Of a stretch of 64,000 bases of DNA, positions 34,915-44,385 are shown in pieces. Source of the stretch: Pseudonocardia sp. HH130629-09 (GTDB lineage: Bacteria > Actinomycetota > Actinomycetes > Mycobacteriales > Pseudonocardiaceae). Made by a program: the position numbers and the translations under genes. The stretch covers positions 2,356,001 through 2,420,000 of the forward strand of contig NZ_CP011868.1 of assembly GCF_001294645.1 (NCBI RefSeq), in the 5' to 3' direction. The stretch's first letter is position 1. Every line of letters starts with the position of its first letter. The notes beneath the pieces were generated by a model, which was not told where the DNA came from, ran no database searches, and saw only the letters and a list, made by a program, of their open reading frames with translations.

Positions 34915-35762
34915 CAACCACACCACCGAAGATCACCACCGACCCCGCTGGGAGCTCGGGGCCGGCCGGTCCGGTGCTGGCCGCGGTCCCCGACGGACTG
35001 CCGGCGATGATCGCCTACCTGACCCGGGTCCTGAAGACCCCGACCATCGCGGCCAGCTGGGAACAGCTTGCCGCCCAGGCCCGTGAGGAGAACTGGTCGC
35101 ACGAGGAGTATCTGGGCGCGCTGCTGCAGCGCCAGGTCGCCGACCGCGAGTCCAAGGGCACGGTCATGCGGATCCGCACCGCGCACTTCCCCCAGGTCAA
35201 GACCTTGGAGGACTTCAACCTCGACCATCTGCCCTCGCTGCGCCGCGACATCCTGGCCCACCTGGCCACGAGCACGTTCGTCGCCAAGTGCGAGAACGTG
35301 ATCCTGCTCGGCCCGCCCGGGATCGGGAAGACCCACCTCGCGATCGGGCTCGGCGTCAAAGCCGCCCACGCCGGCTACTCGGTCCTGTTCGACACCGCCA
35401 GCAACTGGATCACCAGACTCGCCGCCGCGCACCAGAGCGGCCGGCTCGAGGCCGAGCTGAAGAAGATCCGCCGCTACAAACTGATCATCATCGACGAGGT
35501 CGGCTACATCCCGTTCGACCAGGACGCAGCGAACCTGTTCTTCCAGCTCATCGCTTCCCGCTATGAACAAGGCAGCGTCATGGTCACCAGCAATCTGCCC
35601 TTCGGCCGCTGGGGCGAGACCTTCTCCGACGACGTCGTCGCCGCAGCCATGATCGACCGCCTCGTCCACCACGCCGAAGTCCTGACCCTGTCCGGGGACT
35701 CCTACCGCACCCGCGCCCGACGCGAGCTCCTGGCCAAACACAACCGCGCCAGCAACGACTGA
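34911..35762 (+). CDS. istB: IS21-family ATP-binding helper IstB
   Basis: A 283-residue AAA+ ATPase, DnaC-like, that selects target DNA for IstA. Walker A is LLGPPGIGKTH, Walker B is KLIIIDEVGYIPFD, sensor region VMVTSNLPFGRWGE. An N-terminal extension of about 30 Pro/Gly-rich residues precedes the core. ATG at 34911 overlaps the istA stop by 4 bp. Confidence 0.94.
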   Translation: MTTTPPKITTDPAGSSGPAGPVLAAVPDGLPAMIAYLTRVLKTPTIAASWEQLAAQAREENWSHEEYLGALLQRQVADRESKGTVMRIRTAHFPQVKTLEDFNLDHLPSLRRDILAHLATSTFVAKCENVILLGPPGIGKTHLAIGLGVKAAHAGYSVLFDTASNWITRLAAAHQSGRLEAELKKIRRYKLIIIDEVGYIPFDQDAANLFFQLIASRYEQGSVMVTSNLPFGRWGETFSDDVVAAAMIDRLVHHAEVLTLSGDSYRTRARRELLAKHNRASND

Positions 35763-35856
35763 CCATCACCACACCACGCCGGGGGTCAGTTCCAATCCGT
35801 CGCTACGGGGTCACTCCCAACCCGCCGTTGACAGAGGCCCTTGTGACCCACGCTAA

Positions 35857-37550
35857 CCCGGACTCTTCACGGGCTGTGCCGGTGATCTCCGACCCCAACT
35901 GAAGAAAGTGCCTCGTGACCAGGTAAGACAGCGGGTGTCGAAGCCCTGTCCGCCATGGTCGAGGAGGCACTTTCCGAGTGCAGACTACAAGCACGCGCCC
36001 ACCGGTCATCGTGACCGCCGACGGCGCTGGGGTGGTGTCGCCCGTCGGGTCGCGTCTGCTGGCCGATGTCGCCGACCGGACCACGTTGACCAGTGAACTC
36101 TCGACCGCGCTCGCACCGCTGCGACGAGCTCGGGCGCGTCATGATCCGGGGCGGGTGCTGGTCGATCTGGCCGTCGCGGTCGCCGACGGGGCCACGAGGA
36201 TCTGCGAGATCGCGGTCCTGGCCGATCAGGGCGCGGTGTTCGGGTCGGTGGCATCGGACTCGACCTGCTGGCGACTGCTCGACAAGCTCGACGAGCGCCG
36301 GTTGTCCTCGATCGCGGCGGGGCGGGCGCGGGCCCGGGAGGTGGTCTGGGCCCAGCACGCCGACGTCGATGGTCGCGCGTTTCCCGCGGCTCGGGTCGCC
36401 GGCCGCGACCTGCGCCGGCACGGCCGGGACGTGCTGGTGATCGATCTCGACGCCACGATCGTCATCGCCCACAGCGAGAAGGAACAGGCCACGCCCACGT
36501 TCAAGAAGACGTTCGGGTATCACCCGATGCTGGCGTTCTGCGACAACACCGGCGAGTTCCTCGCCGCCCGCTTGCGCCGCGGGAACGCCGGTGCGAACAC
36601 CGCCGCGGATCACATCAACGTGCTCGACGACGCGCTCGCCCAGATCCCTGACGCGTTCCGTCACGGGCACCCGATCCTGGTCCGCACCGACACCGCGGGC
36701 GCCACGAAAGCCTTCCTCGCCCACATCCGAGCGCAACAAGACACAGCGGTGAGCTGTGAGTTCTCCGTCGGCTGGGCCGTCACCGACCGCGAACGCACCG
36801 TGATCAGCCTGGTCCCGAAGACGGTGTGGGCCGAGGCGGTCGACGCTGACGGCGGGCACCGTGACGGCGCCGGGCTGGCCGAGATCACCGGCTTGCTCCC
36901 CGCCTCCGCGTTGGTCGACTACCCGGCCGGGACCCGCGTTGTCGTCCGTCGCGAACGGCCGCATCCCGGCGCGCAGCTCGATGCGTTCGAGGAGCGTGAC
37001 GGCTGGCGCTACACCGCGTTCGCCACCGACACCCGCGTCGGGCAGCTCGCCTTCCTCGACGCCCGCCACCGCGCCCACGCCCGGGTCGAGGACCGGATCC
37101 GCTGCGGCAAGGACACCGGCCTCAACCACTTCCCGTCCCGGTCCTTCGCCGTCAACGCGGCGTGGTTGACCGTGGTCATGCTCGCGGTCGACCTGATCAC
37201 CTGGACCCAGCGCCTGCTTCTCGACGGCGACCTGGCGAAGGTCGAGCCGAAGGCGTTGCGCTACCGGTTGTTGCACACCGCCGCGCGGATCACCCGCGGG
37301 CAACGCCGAGTCTGGGTCCGTATCCAACGGTCCTGGCCCTGGGCGGTCGATCTCGCCCGCGCGTTCGCGCGGCTGTGCGCGTTGCCTGTTCCTGCTGGTT
37401 GATCTCCGAAGCCCGACACGACGAGCGGCGGGAGCTCCCGGCAGAACGCGCAGGCCGGCCCCTTCGCCATGCCCACCCATCGAACGAACCGGACCGGATC
37501 CGCCGCCAGCCGATCACGCGGTCAATCCGCAGCTCCGTGAATCACCAGGG
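35857..37550 (+). mobile_element. IS1380-family insertion sequence, 1694 bp
   Basis: The element is bounded by imperfect inverted repeats, CCCGGACTCTTCACGGG at the left and, read inward from the right, CCCTGGTGATTCACGG. CTAA on both sides (35853-35856 and 37551-37554) is a 4-bp target duplication. It contains one transposase gene. The insertion lies five codons into an IS481 transposase gene. Confidence 0.9.
35978..37402 (+). CDS. IS1380-family transposase
   Basis: A 474-residue DDE transposase. Landmarks are VLVIDLDATIVIAHSEKE (first Asp), GNAGANTAADHINVLDDAL, ILVRTDTAGATKAFL (second Asp) and the C-terminal EDRIRCGKDTGLNHFPSRSFAVNAAW with the Glu. Length is typical for the family. Start GTG at 35978. 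No frame break is seen, so the element is probably active. Confidence 0.94.
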   Translation: MQTTSTRPPVIVTADGAGVVSPVGSRLLADVADRTTLTSELSTALAPLRRARARHDPGRVLVDLAVAVADGATRICEIAVLADQGAVFGSVASDSTCWRLLDKLDERRLSSIAAGRARAREVVWAQHADVDGRAFPAARVAGRDLRRHGRDVLVIDLDATIVIAHSEKEQATPTFKKTFGYHPMLAFCDNTGEFLAARLRRGNAGANTAADHINVLDDALAQIPDAFRHGHPILVRTDTAGATKAFLAHIRAQQDTAVSCEFSVGWAVTDRERTVISLVPKTVWAEAVDADGGHRDGAGLAEITGLLPASALVDYPAGTRVVVRRERPHPGAQLDAFEERDGWRYTAFATDTRVGQLAFLDARHRAHARVEDRIRCGKDTGLNHFPSRSFAVNAAWLTVVMLAVDLITWTQRLLLDGDLAKVEPKALRYRLLHTAARITRGQRRVWVRIQRSWPWAVDLARAFARLCALPVPAG

Positions 37551-38485
37551 CTAACGCTGCGCTGACTCCGCGTGCCCGGCTACGGCTGGCCCGTCTGATC
37601 GTCGACCAGGACTGGACCTGCTCCACCGCGGCCAGAATGTTCATGGTCGCCCCTCGCACCGCCCGAAAGTGGGCTGACCGCTACCGCGCCGAGGGCCCGC
37701 CCGGGATGGTCGACCGCAGCTCCCGACCACGGTCGATGCCGGCCAAGACCCCGCCGAGGCTGGTGAAGCAGATCGTGCGACTGCGGTGGCACCACCGACT
37801 CGGACCAGTACAGATCGGCGGCCGACTCGCTCTCGCCGCCTCGACCGTGCACGCGGTCCTGCGCCGCTGCCGGATCAACCGGCTCTCCCACATCGACCGG
37901 GTCACCGGCGAGCCCCTACGCCGCTACGAACACCCACACCCCGGCTCGTTGATCCACGTCGACGTCACCAAGTTCGGCAACATCCCCGACGGAGGCGGAC
38001 ACCGCTTCGTCGGACGCCGACAAGGCGCCCTGAACAAGCGGTCCACTCCCGGACTGCCCAGGGGAACCGACTACAAGCCGCGCACCGGCAGAGCGTTCGT
38101 CCACACCGTCATCGACGACCACTCCCGCGTCGCCTACGCCGAGATCCACAGCGACGAGAAAGCCGACACCGCCACCGGTGTGCTACGCCGGGCCGTGGAC
38201 TGGTTGAACGCCCGCGGCGTGACCGTCGAACGGGTCCTGTCCGACAACGGCAGCTGCTACCGCTCACACGCCTGGCGTGACACCTGCAGCGAACTGGGCA
38301 TCACCCACAAGCGAACCCGGCCCTACCGGCCTCAGACCAACGGCAAGATCGAACGTTTCCACCGCACCCTCGCCGACGGGTGGGCATACGCCCGCTTCCA
38401 CCCCTGCGAAACGGCTCGGCGAGACGCGCTCCCCGGCTGGCTGCACTTCTACAATCACCACCGGCCCCACAGCGCAACCAACGGC

Positions 38486-39268
38486 CTACCGCCGATCAGT
38501 CGCCTGACCAACCTGCCTGGACATCACACCTAGGTCATGACTCTCGTGGTGGTCCGGTCGGGCCACCACCAGGTGCCGGTCGGGCACCCGGGTCCAGTCG
38601 GGGAACGCATGGGTCGGTTCGGAGGCGACGGTCACGCAGCCCGGTCCGATCCGGACGGCGAGTGCGTGCCGCCAGGCCGTCGCCCAGATCGTCGTGCCGT
38701 CGGTCAGCAGCAGGTTCAGCCGCGAGCCGGGCGCGGTCCGCTCGGTGTCGGCACAGACCCTGGCCAGCAGGTCGGCCGGGTCGGCGCCGTCGGCGAGACC
38801 CCGCCGGACCACCGCCCACAGCAGTGCCGCGTCGGTGGGGGCGTCGAGGGTCATCAGGTAGGTGACGGGCAGTGCCGCCGCGGCTTCCGCGAGGGACTCC
38901 GGCCAGCCGCGGACGACGCCGTTGTGGCTGAACAGCCACCGCCCGTCGGTGAAGGGGGCGGCGGCCGTCGCGGTGACCGGCATCCCGACCGTCGCCGAGC
39001 GGACGGCGGCGAGCACGGCACCCGACGTCGTCGCGCCGGCCAGCGCGGCGTAGGACGTGTCGGACCACAGCGGCGACGCCGAGCGGACCCGCACCGGCGT
39101 CGTGCTCCCGGGCGGGTACCAGCCGGTGCCGTGGCCGTCGGCGTTGATCGTGCCGCCACCGCGCATGTCGGCCGGGGCGTAGGACTGCGCGAGCAGCCCG
39201 TGCTCCGGTTCCAGGACAAGCGACGCCAGTGTGGCCGGTTCCCCCAGGTACGCGAGGTGCCTACACAC
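38486..39268 (-). CDS. egtC: Gamma-glutamyl-hercynylcysteine sulfoxide hydrolase, C-terminus replaced by IS sequence
   Basis: Removes glutamate from the egtB product in ergothioneine synthesis. It is a class II glutamine amidotransferase-type (Ntn) hydrolase: [15 protein letters not shown] with nucleophile Cys2, [27 protein letters not shown]. The GTG at 39268 overlaps the egtB stop by 8 bp. The last residues before the IS481 border are [13 protein letters not shown]; from about 38545 the frame reads antisense IS481 sequence ([16 protein letters not shown]) to a stop at 38486. Only a few native residues are likely lost, so activity may survive. Confidence 0.87.
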   Translation of the reverse strand: MCRHLAYLGEPATLASLVLEPEHGLLAQSYAPADMRGGGTINADGHGTGWYPPGSTTPVRVRSASPLWSDTSYAALAGATTSGAVLAAVRSATVGMPVTATAAAPFTDGRWLFSHNGVVRGWPESLAEAAAALPVTYLMTLDAPTDAALLWAVVRRGLADGADPADLLARVCADTERTAPGSRLNLLLTDGTTIWATAWRHALAVRIGPGCVTVASEPTHAFPDWTRVPDRHLVVARPDHHESHDLGVMSRQVGQATDRR

Positions 39269-40622
39269 CGGCGTCGCGGACCAGCCGGAACCCGGCGAAG
39301 ATCTGTCGGCGGATCGGGTGGTCCCAGTTGCGGAACGTCGCCCGGATCGCCGCCGGATCGGTGCCGAACGACCCGCCACGCAGGACGGCGTAGTCCCCGC
39401 CGAAGAAGACCTCCGAGTACTCGGGGTACGGGAACACGGTGAACCCCGGGTAGGGGTGCCAGCCGGAGTCGCACCACTCCCAGACGTCGCCGACCATCTG
39501 CTGCACCCCGAGCGCGGACGCACCGGCCGGGTAGGCGCCGACCGGGGCCGGCTGCAGGTGCCGCTGCCCCAGGTTGGCGTGCTCGGCGCGGGGCTCGTCG
39601 TCGCCCCAGGGGAAGCGCCGCGAGCGGCCGGTCGCCGGGTCGAAGCGGGCGGCCTTCTCCCACTCCGCCTCGGTGGGCAGCCGCTTTCCGACCCAGCGGG
39701 CGTAGGCCTGCGCCTCGTGGAAGGACACGTGCACGACGGGCTCGTCGTCGGGCACCCGCTCGACGATCCCGAACCGTCGCCGCCACCAGGTGCCGTCGGC
39801 GTCGCGGGACCAGAACCGCGGCGCGGCCAGCCCTTCCTCCGTGCGGTGCGCCCAGCCGGCGTCGGTCCACAGCCGCGGGTCGTCGTAGCCGCCCGCGTCG
39901 ACGAACGCCGCGAACGCGCCGTTGGTGACCGGGTGCACGTCGATCCGGAACGCGGGCAGGTCGACGACGTGCGCGGGCCGCTCGTTGTCCAGCGACCACG
40001 GCTCGGCCGAGGTGCCCATCTCGAACGGGCCCGCCGGGACGAGGACCTCCGCCGCCGGGTCCACCACCCCGGCCGGGCGGGGCGGCGAGGCGGCGTCGAG
40101 CACCGGCGCCCCGGAGCGCAGCTGGTGGGTGGCGAGCATGGTCTCGTCGTGCTGCTGCTCGTGCTGCACGATCATCCCGAACGCGAAGCCCTCGGCTTCC
40201 AGCGGACGACCGCGCAGCGGGCTGCGGTGCAGCGCGTCGAGTGCCTTGTCCCGGACCTCGGCGACGTAGCCGCGGGCCTCGGCCGGGGTGAGCAGCGGCA
40301 GCGTGACCCGCGACGAGCGGGAGTGCTGGAACGCGTCGTAGAGGCCGTCGATCTCCGGGCGCAGCGGCTCGCGACCGCCCACGTCACGGACGAGCCACAG
40401 CTCCTCCATCGACCCGATGTGCGCGAGGTCCCAGACCAGCGGTGACATCAGCGGCGAGTGCTGGGCCTGCAGCTCGCCGTCGTCGAGATCGGTCAGCGCG
40501 GTGCTGCGGCCCCGCGAGCGCTCCAGCAGCGCCGCGACCCGGGTGCGCATGGTCTCCGGGCGCTCCCCGGGCGCCGCGGGCCCGGTCAGGGGTCCGGTGG
40601 GAACGGTGGGGTCGGCGGTCAT
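39261..40622 (-). CDS. egtB: Hercynine oxygenase / ergothioneine biosynthesis protein EgtB
   Basis: A 453-residue non-heme iron enzyme that joins hercynine and gamma-glutamylcysteine with oxygen to form the sulfoxide. The N-terminal DinB-like domain gives the iron-binding His set: [11 protein letters not shown] and [13 protein letters not shown]. The C-terminal FGE-sulfatase domain shows [54 protein letters not shown] and LRGGSFGT. Use of gamma-glutamylcysteine is inferred from the egtA partner. ATG at 40622 overlaps the egtA stop as ATGA. Confidence 0.95.
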   Translation of the reverse strand: MTADPTVPTGPLTGPAAPGERPETMRTRVAALLERSRGRSTALTDLDDGELQAQHSPLMSPLVWDLAHIGSMEELWLVRDVGGREPLRPEIDGLYDAFQHSRSSRVTLPLLTPAEARGYVAEVRDKALDALHRSPLRGRPLEAEGFAFGMIVQHEQQHDETMLATHQLRSGAPVLDAASPPRPAGVVDPAAEVLVPAGPFEMGTSAEPWSLDNERPAHVVDLPAFRIDVHPVTNGAFAAFVDAGGYDDPRLWTDAGWAHRTEEGLAAPRFWSRDADGTWWRRRFGIVERVPDDEPVVHVSFHEAQAYARWVGKRLPTEAEWEKAARFDPATGRSRRFPWGDDEPRAEHANLGQRHLQPAPVGAYPAGASALGVQQMVGDVWEWCDSGWHPYPGFTVFPYPEYSEVFFGGDYAVLRGGSFGTDPAAIRATFRNWDHPIRRQIFAGFRLVRDAGV

Positions 40623-42016
40623 GCCACGTCCTCCTCGACGGCTCGGGTGGTCGGGGTGGCGGTGTCACCGGGTCTGGCGGGGCCTCGACCGGCCTGGGGC
40701 AGGTACAGCCCCGGCGGGAACGGGTCGGCGACCGGTCCCGCGCCGTGCTCGGCCGGGTCGGCCTCGTCGGCGGGGCAGCGCCCGCGCAGCACGCGCTGCT
40801 CGGTGACCTCCCGCAGCCGGTCCAGCAGCGGTGCGGGGGCGGTGGTCAGCGGGTGCGTGCCGGCGGCCAGCACGTCGCAGGCCAGCGGGAACAGCGCGGC
40901 CGCCGCGGCGGCGAGCCCGGGGTGGTCCAGTCCGTCGCGGGCGGCGGCGACCCACTCGTCGCGGACCGGCTCGCACAGCTCCCGCACCCGGTCGACGACG
41001 GTGTCGGTGGTCAGCGCGAGCAGGACCGCGGAGGGCAGCGCCCAGTCCTCGCCGGCCTGGCCGTCGACGTAGCGCACCTCGAGGTAGCCCTGCGGACGGA
41101 CCGGCGGGAACAGGGTCGACACGTGGTAGTCGAGGTCGGCCAGCGTCGGCGGCCGGTCGAGGACCCCGCCACGGACGCGCCCGGACACCCAGTCGGCGAA
41201 GGTGACCCCGGGCGGCACCGACCAGGTCCCGGTGCCGCGCACGCACAGCAGCGGGGTGGTGACCACCCGGCGAGCCCACGCCGCGGCCGGGTCGGTACCG
41301 GACGCCGCGATGGACGGCGGCGCGGTCCGCGAGGGGTCCAGGCTCAGCCAGCACGCCTGCCGGGAGGACTTCCAGCCGGTGCGGCGGCCGTGCTGCACGG
41401 GCGAGTTCGCGAACGCCGCGAGCAGCACCGGGCCGAACTCGTGCAGGACCGCCCAGCGGTCGGCGATCCCGGCGGCCGGGCCGGCGTCCAGGCTGACCTG
41501 CACCGCGGCCGTGGAGCACATGCCGCTGCGGCCGTGCGGGCCGACGCCGTCGAACACGCACTCCATGGCCGCGTAGCGCGGCAGGTCCAGCAGCCGCCGG
41601 GCGGGTCGGACCGGGTCGGCGGCGCGGTCGTGCGGGCGCAGGCCGTACTCGGCGAGCAGTCCGTGGAGGTGGGCGGAGTCGGCGGTGAGGGCGCCGAGGA
41701 GGGCCTTGAGCGAGCCGGCGGGAGCGCTGGAGATCTCGATCTGGCCGCCCGGCTCGACGGTCACGGTGCCGCCCGCGGGGAGCGGGGCCGCGTGCGAGGC
41801 GGGGGCCAGGGAGGCCGGGCAGTGCGGGCCGAGCGCGGCACGCACGGCACCGAGGTCGACCGGGTCGGCCGGATGACCGGGTCGGTGGAGCATCCATTCG
41901 ATCTCGACACCGGCCAGGGTCGGGGGGCCGTGTTTGAAGCAGACCGACGCCACGTAGGCCTCGGCCTCCCCCACGCTGCGGAGCACACCGTCGGTGCTCT
42001 GGTGGTCCAGGGTCAC
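40619..42016 (-). CDS. egtA: Glutamate-cysteine ligase EgtA
   Basis: Makes gamma-glutamylcysteine for ergothioneine. A 465-residue GCS2-type ligase with [32 protein letters not shown], the [14 protein letters not shown] active region and [15 protein letters not shown]. The reading frame stays open far upstream, but that part is antisense to dhaK. GTG at 42016 ([14 protein letters not shown]) precedes the first conserved region and leaves a 123-bp divergent promoter with the TetR gene. First gene of egtA-egtB-egtC. Confidence 0.93.
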   Translation of the reverse strand: MTLDHQSTDGVLRSVGEAEAYVASVCFKHGPPTLAGVEIEWMLHRPGHPADPVDLGAVRAALGPHCPASLAPASHAAPLPAGGTVTVEPGGQIEISSAPAGSLKALLGALTADSAHLHGLLAEYGLRPHDRAADPVRPARRLLDLPRYAAMECVFDGVGPHGRSGMCSTAAVQVSLDAGPAAGIADRWAVLHEFGPVLLAAFANSPVQHGRRTGWKSSRQACWLSLDPSRTAPPSIAASGTDPAAAWARRVVTTPLLCVRGTGTWSVPPGVTFADWVSGRVRGGVLDRPPTLADLDYHVSTLFPPVRPQGYLEVRYVDGQAGEDWALPSAVLLALTTDTVVDRVRELCEPVRDEWVAAARDGLDHPGLAAAAAALFPLACDVLAAGTHPLTTAPAPLLDRLREVTEQRVLRGRCPADEADPAEHGAGPVADPFPPGLYLPQAGRGPARPGDTATPTTRAVEEDVA

Positions 42017-42139
42017 CAGGTCGACGCTACCCCCGACGTGTGACACCCGCACGCGATGAAATCGTGTTCCGCGGGACCGCGGGTGACCGGCGGCACGACC
42101 GTCCCCCCATGCAGGACAAGCGTACGGAATACTGGGGGC

Positions 42140-42712
42140 ATGCCCCGTGTCAGCACCGACCAGCTCGCCGCGCGCCGGCAGCAGATCCTCTCCGGTGCCC
42201 GGACCTGCTTCGCCGACCACGGCTACGAGGGCGCCACCGTACGGCGGCTCGAGGAGTACACCGGGCTGTCCCGTGGCGCGATCTTCCACTACTTCCGGGA
42301 CAAGGAGGCGCTGTTCCTCGCCCTGGCCGAGCAGGACGCCACCCGGATGGCCGACGTCGTCGCCGAGCAGGGCCTGGTGCAGGTCATGCGCGACCTGCTG
42401 CGCGACGGATCGGACCGCAGCTGGCTGGGCACCCGCCTGGAGGTCTCGCGACGGCTGCGCACCGAGCCGGAGTTCCGGGCCCGCTGGCAGCAGCACTCCG
42501 GCGCGCTGACCGCCGCCACCCGGGCGCGGCTGGAACGCCAGGCCGCGGCCGGCGCCCTGCGCGACGACGTGCCGGTCCCGGTGCTCGCCCAGTACCTGGA
42601 GCTGGTGCTGGAGGGGCTCGTGTCGCACCTGGCGATGGGCCTGCCCGCCGACGACCTCGGCCCGGTGCTCGACCTCGTGGAGAACGCCGTCCGCGCGCCG
42701 TTGATGCGCTGA
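42140..42712 (+). CDS. TetR-family regulator, AcnR-like
   Basis: A 190-residue repressor. HTH: ARTCFADHGYEGATVRRLEEYTGLSRGAIFHYFRDKEALF. The N-terminus MPRVSTDQLAARRQQIL, the RLEVSRRLRTEPEF segment and the LDLVENAVR end closely follow AcnR, the aconitase repressor of corynebacteria and mycobacteria. No aconitase gene is adjacent; instead dhaK starts 15 bp downstream in line. So the name is not assigned, and it may control dha genes, the divergent egt operon, or a distant acn. ATG at 42140. Confidence 0.85.
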   Translation: MPRVSTDQLAARRQQILSGARTCFADHGYEGATVRRLEEYTGLSRGAIFHYFRDKEALFLALAEQDATRMADVVAEQGLVQVMRDLLRDGSDRSWLGTRLEVSRRLRTEPEFRARWQQHSGALTAATRARLERQAAAGALRDDVPVPVLAQYLELVLEGLVSHLAMGLPADDLGPVLDLVENAVRAPLMR

Positions 42713-42727
42713 CCGCCCGCGGCCAGC

Positions 42728-43744
42728 ATGATCGGCGCCATGCCGTTCCCCTTCCACCCCGCGGGCGACGACCCCGTGCCGGCCGCCGTCCGCGGGTTCG
42801 CCCGGGCCCACGCCGACCTCGTCGTCCTGCACGAGGACCCGATCCACCTGGTCGCCCGCGATCGGGCTCCCGGCAGGCGGGTCGGGCTGGTCTCCGGTGG
42901 GGGGGCCGGCCACGAGCCGCTGCACGCCGGGTTCCTCGGCCGCGGGATGCTCGACGCCGTCGCCCCCGGCCCGGTGTTCACCTCCCCGCACAACAAGGCC
43001 GTGCTGCACGCCTCCCGGGCCGCCGCCGGCCCGGACGGGGTCCTGCACGTCGTCAAGAACTACACCGGCGACCGGATCAACTTCGGCATCGCCGCGGAGC
43101 GGCTGCGGATGGAGGGCGTCGACGTCGCCCGGGTCCTCGTCGACGACGACCTGGCCACCGACGGGCTCGACACCGCCACCGGGCGGCGCGGGACCGGGGC
43201 GACCGTCGTCGTCGAGAAGATCCTCGGGGCCGCCGCGGACACCGGCGCCGGGCTCACCGAGCTCGCGACGCTGGGCGCGGACGTCGCCGCCGCCTCGCGC
43301 AGCCTCGCCGTCGCCTCCCGCGCGCAGAGCTCGGCCCGCACCGGGGAGCCCGCGTTCGCCCTCGACGGGCAGCTCGACTACGGCGTCGGCATCCACGGCG
43401 AGCGGGCACGGCGTTCGGTCGACCGGCCGCCCACCGAGGAGCTCGTCGACCGGATGCTCGACGAGATCGTCGCCGGCCTGCCCGCGGGCCCCGACCAGGT
43501 CGTCCTGGTCGTCAACGGCATGGGGGGCACGGCGCTGCTGGAGCTGTACGTGCTCGCCGAGCTGGCCGCCATCGCGCTGGAGGCACGGGGGCTGGAGCGG
43601 GCGGGCCTGCTTGTCGGCACCTTCGTGCCCGCCCTGGACATGGCCGGGTTCTCCCTCACCCTGACCCGGATGCGCCCGGAGTGGACGGACCTGTGGTCCG
43701 CCCCCGCGCGGACGGCCGCCTTCCCCCGGACGGAGACCTCATGA
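42728..43744 (+). CDS. dhaK: Dihydroxyacetone kinase subunit DhaK
   Basis: Substrate-binding subunit that holds dihydroxyacetone covalently on a His. A 338-residue protein with GLVSGGGAGHEPLHAGFLG, VKNYTGDRINFGIA, KILGAAADTGAGLTELA and the HG motif in YGVGIHGERA supplying the active-site His. VNGMGGTALLELYVL closes the fold. ATG at 42728, with 42740 (MPFPFHP) as alternative. Coupled to dhaL by ATGA. No dhaM is within the window, so the phosphoryl donor subunit must be elsewhere if the system is PTS-dependent. Confidence 0.93.
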   Translation: MIGAMPFPFHPAGDDPVPAAVRGFARAHADLVVLHEDPIHLVARDRAPGRRVGLVSGGGAGHEPLHAGFLGRGMLDAVAPGPVFTSPHNKAVLHASRAAAGPDGVLHVVKNYTGDRINFGIAAERLRMEGVDVARVLVDDDLATDGLDTATGRRGTGATVVVEKILGAAADTGAGLTELATLGADVAAASRSLAVASRAQSSARTGEPAFALDGQLDYGVGIHGERARRSVDRPPTEELVDRMLDEIVAGLPAGPDQVVLVVNGMGGTALLELYVLAELAAIALEARGLERAGLLVGTFVPALDMAGFSLTLTRMRPEWTDLWSAPARTAAFPRTETS

Positions 43745-44367
43745 CCGGCCAGCGGATCGACCAGGACGCCGTGCTGGCCCGGTTCGCCCGGGCCGTCGAG
43801 GACGGTCACGGCGCGCTCACCGACCTCGACCAGCACTCCGGCGACGGCGACTACGGGGACAACCTGCGTGCCGGGGTCCGGCTGGCCGTCACGCTCGCGG
43901 AGCGCGGCCCGCAGCGCGGTTTCGGCGCGCTCGGCGAGGTCTTCCTCGACGAGGTCGGCGGCACCAGCGGCCCGCTGCTGGGCCTGCTGTTCTCCGAGAT
44001 CGCCCGCGCGCTGTCCTACGGCTCGGCCGACGCGGCCGCGTTCGCCGCGGGCGCCCGGGCCGGGCTGACCGCGATCCAGCGGGTCGGCGAGGCCGAGGTG
44101 GGCGACCGGACGATGGTCGACGCGCTCGCCCCCGCCGTGACCGCGCTGGACCGTGCGGGGTTCGCCGCGGCGGCGGCCGCGGCCCTCGACGGCGCCGAAC
44201 GGACCGCGGAGCTCGCGGCCCGGCACGGCCGCGCGTCCTACGTCGGGGAGCGTGCGAAGGGCGCACCGGACCCCGGCGCGGTCGGCGTCGCGCTGCTGTT
44301 CGCCGCGGTCGCCGCGGTCGCCGAGCCCGACGCCGAGGTGGCGGACCCGCTGGCCGGCCGGACCTGA
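43741..44367 (+). CDS. dhaL: Dihydroxyacetone kinase subunit DhaL
   Basis: ADP-binding subunit of dihydroxyacetone kinase, 208 residues. The Mg/ADP ligands are in DLDQHSGDGDYGDNLRAG and the phosphate loop in GGTSGPLLGLLF. DRTMVDALAPA and ASYVGERAKGAPDPGAVGVA complete the signature. In PTS-type kinases DhaL keeps ADP bound and is rephosphorylated by DhaM. ATG at 43741 overlaps the dhaK stop; the gene ends 18 bp before the convergent ABC exporter. Confidence 0.94.
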   Translation: MTGQRIDQDAVLARFARAVEDGHGALTDLDQHSGDGDYGDNLRAGVRLAVTLAERGPQRGFGALGEVFLDEVGGTSGPLLGLLFSEIARALSYGSADAAAFAAGARAGLTAIQRVGEAEVGDRTMVDALAPAVTALDRAGFAAAAAAALDGAERTAELAARHGRASYVGERAKGAPDPGAVGVALLFAAVAAVAEPDAEVADPLAGRT

Positions 44368-44385
44368 GTCCCGTCCGCGGGCCGT

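Larger units (their letters stand above)
33583..35833 (+). mobile_element. IS21-family insertion sequence, about 2.25 kb
   Basis: The ends are inverted repeats beginning TGTCGACGACGGG (left) and TGTCAACGGCGGG (right, read inward), each followed by TGACCCC-containing subrepeats. They enclose istA and istB, overlapping by ATGA. No matching target duplication is seen (left flank ...CCGCCGGC, right flank GAGGCCCT), so one side has probably been rearranged after insertion. Confidence 0.88.
35843..38533 (+). pseudogene. IS481-family transposase gene split by IS1380
   Basis: The gene starts GTG ACC CAC GCT AA at 35843 and is interrupted after the CTAA at 35853-35856. It resumes at 37555, and removal of the inserted element restores VTHANAALTPRARLRLARLIVD, the typical start of IS481 transposases. 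The rest is intact: HTH STAARMFMVAPRTARKWADR, integrase core with Asp in LIHVDVTKFG, Asp in RVLSDNGSCYRS and Glu in NGKIERFHRTLADG, and a TAG at 38531-38533. An ATG at 37637 could still give a 298-residue protein lacking part of the HTH. The left terminal repeat seems lost at the IS21 border. Confidence 0.88.

Noticed and set aside
40619..43396. Upstream extension of egtA to 925 codons
   Set aside because: The extra part is antisense to dhaK and the TetR gene; conserved EgtA sequence begins near 42016.
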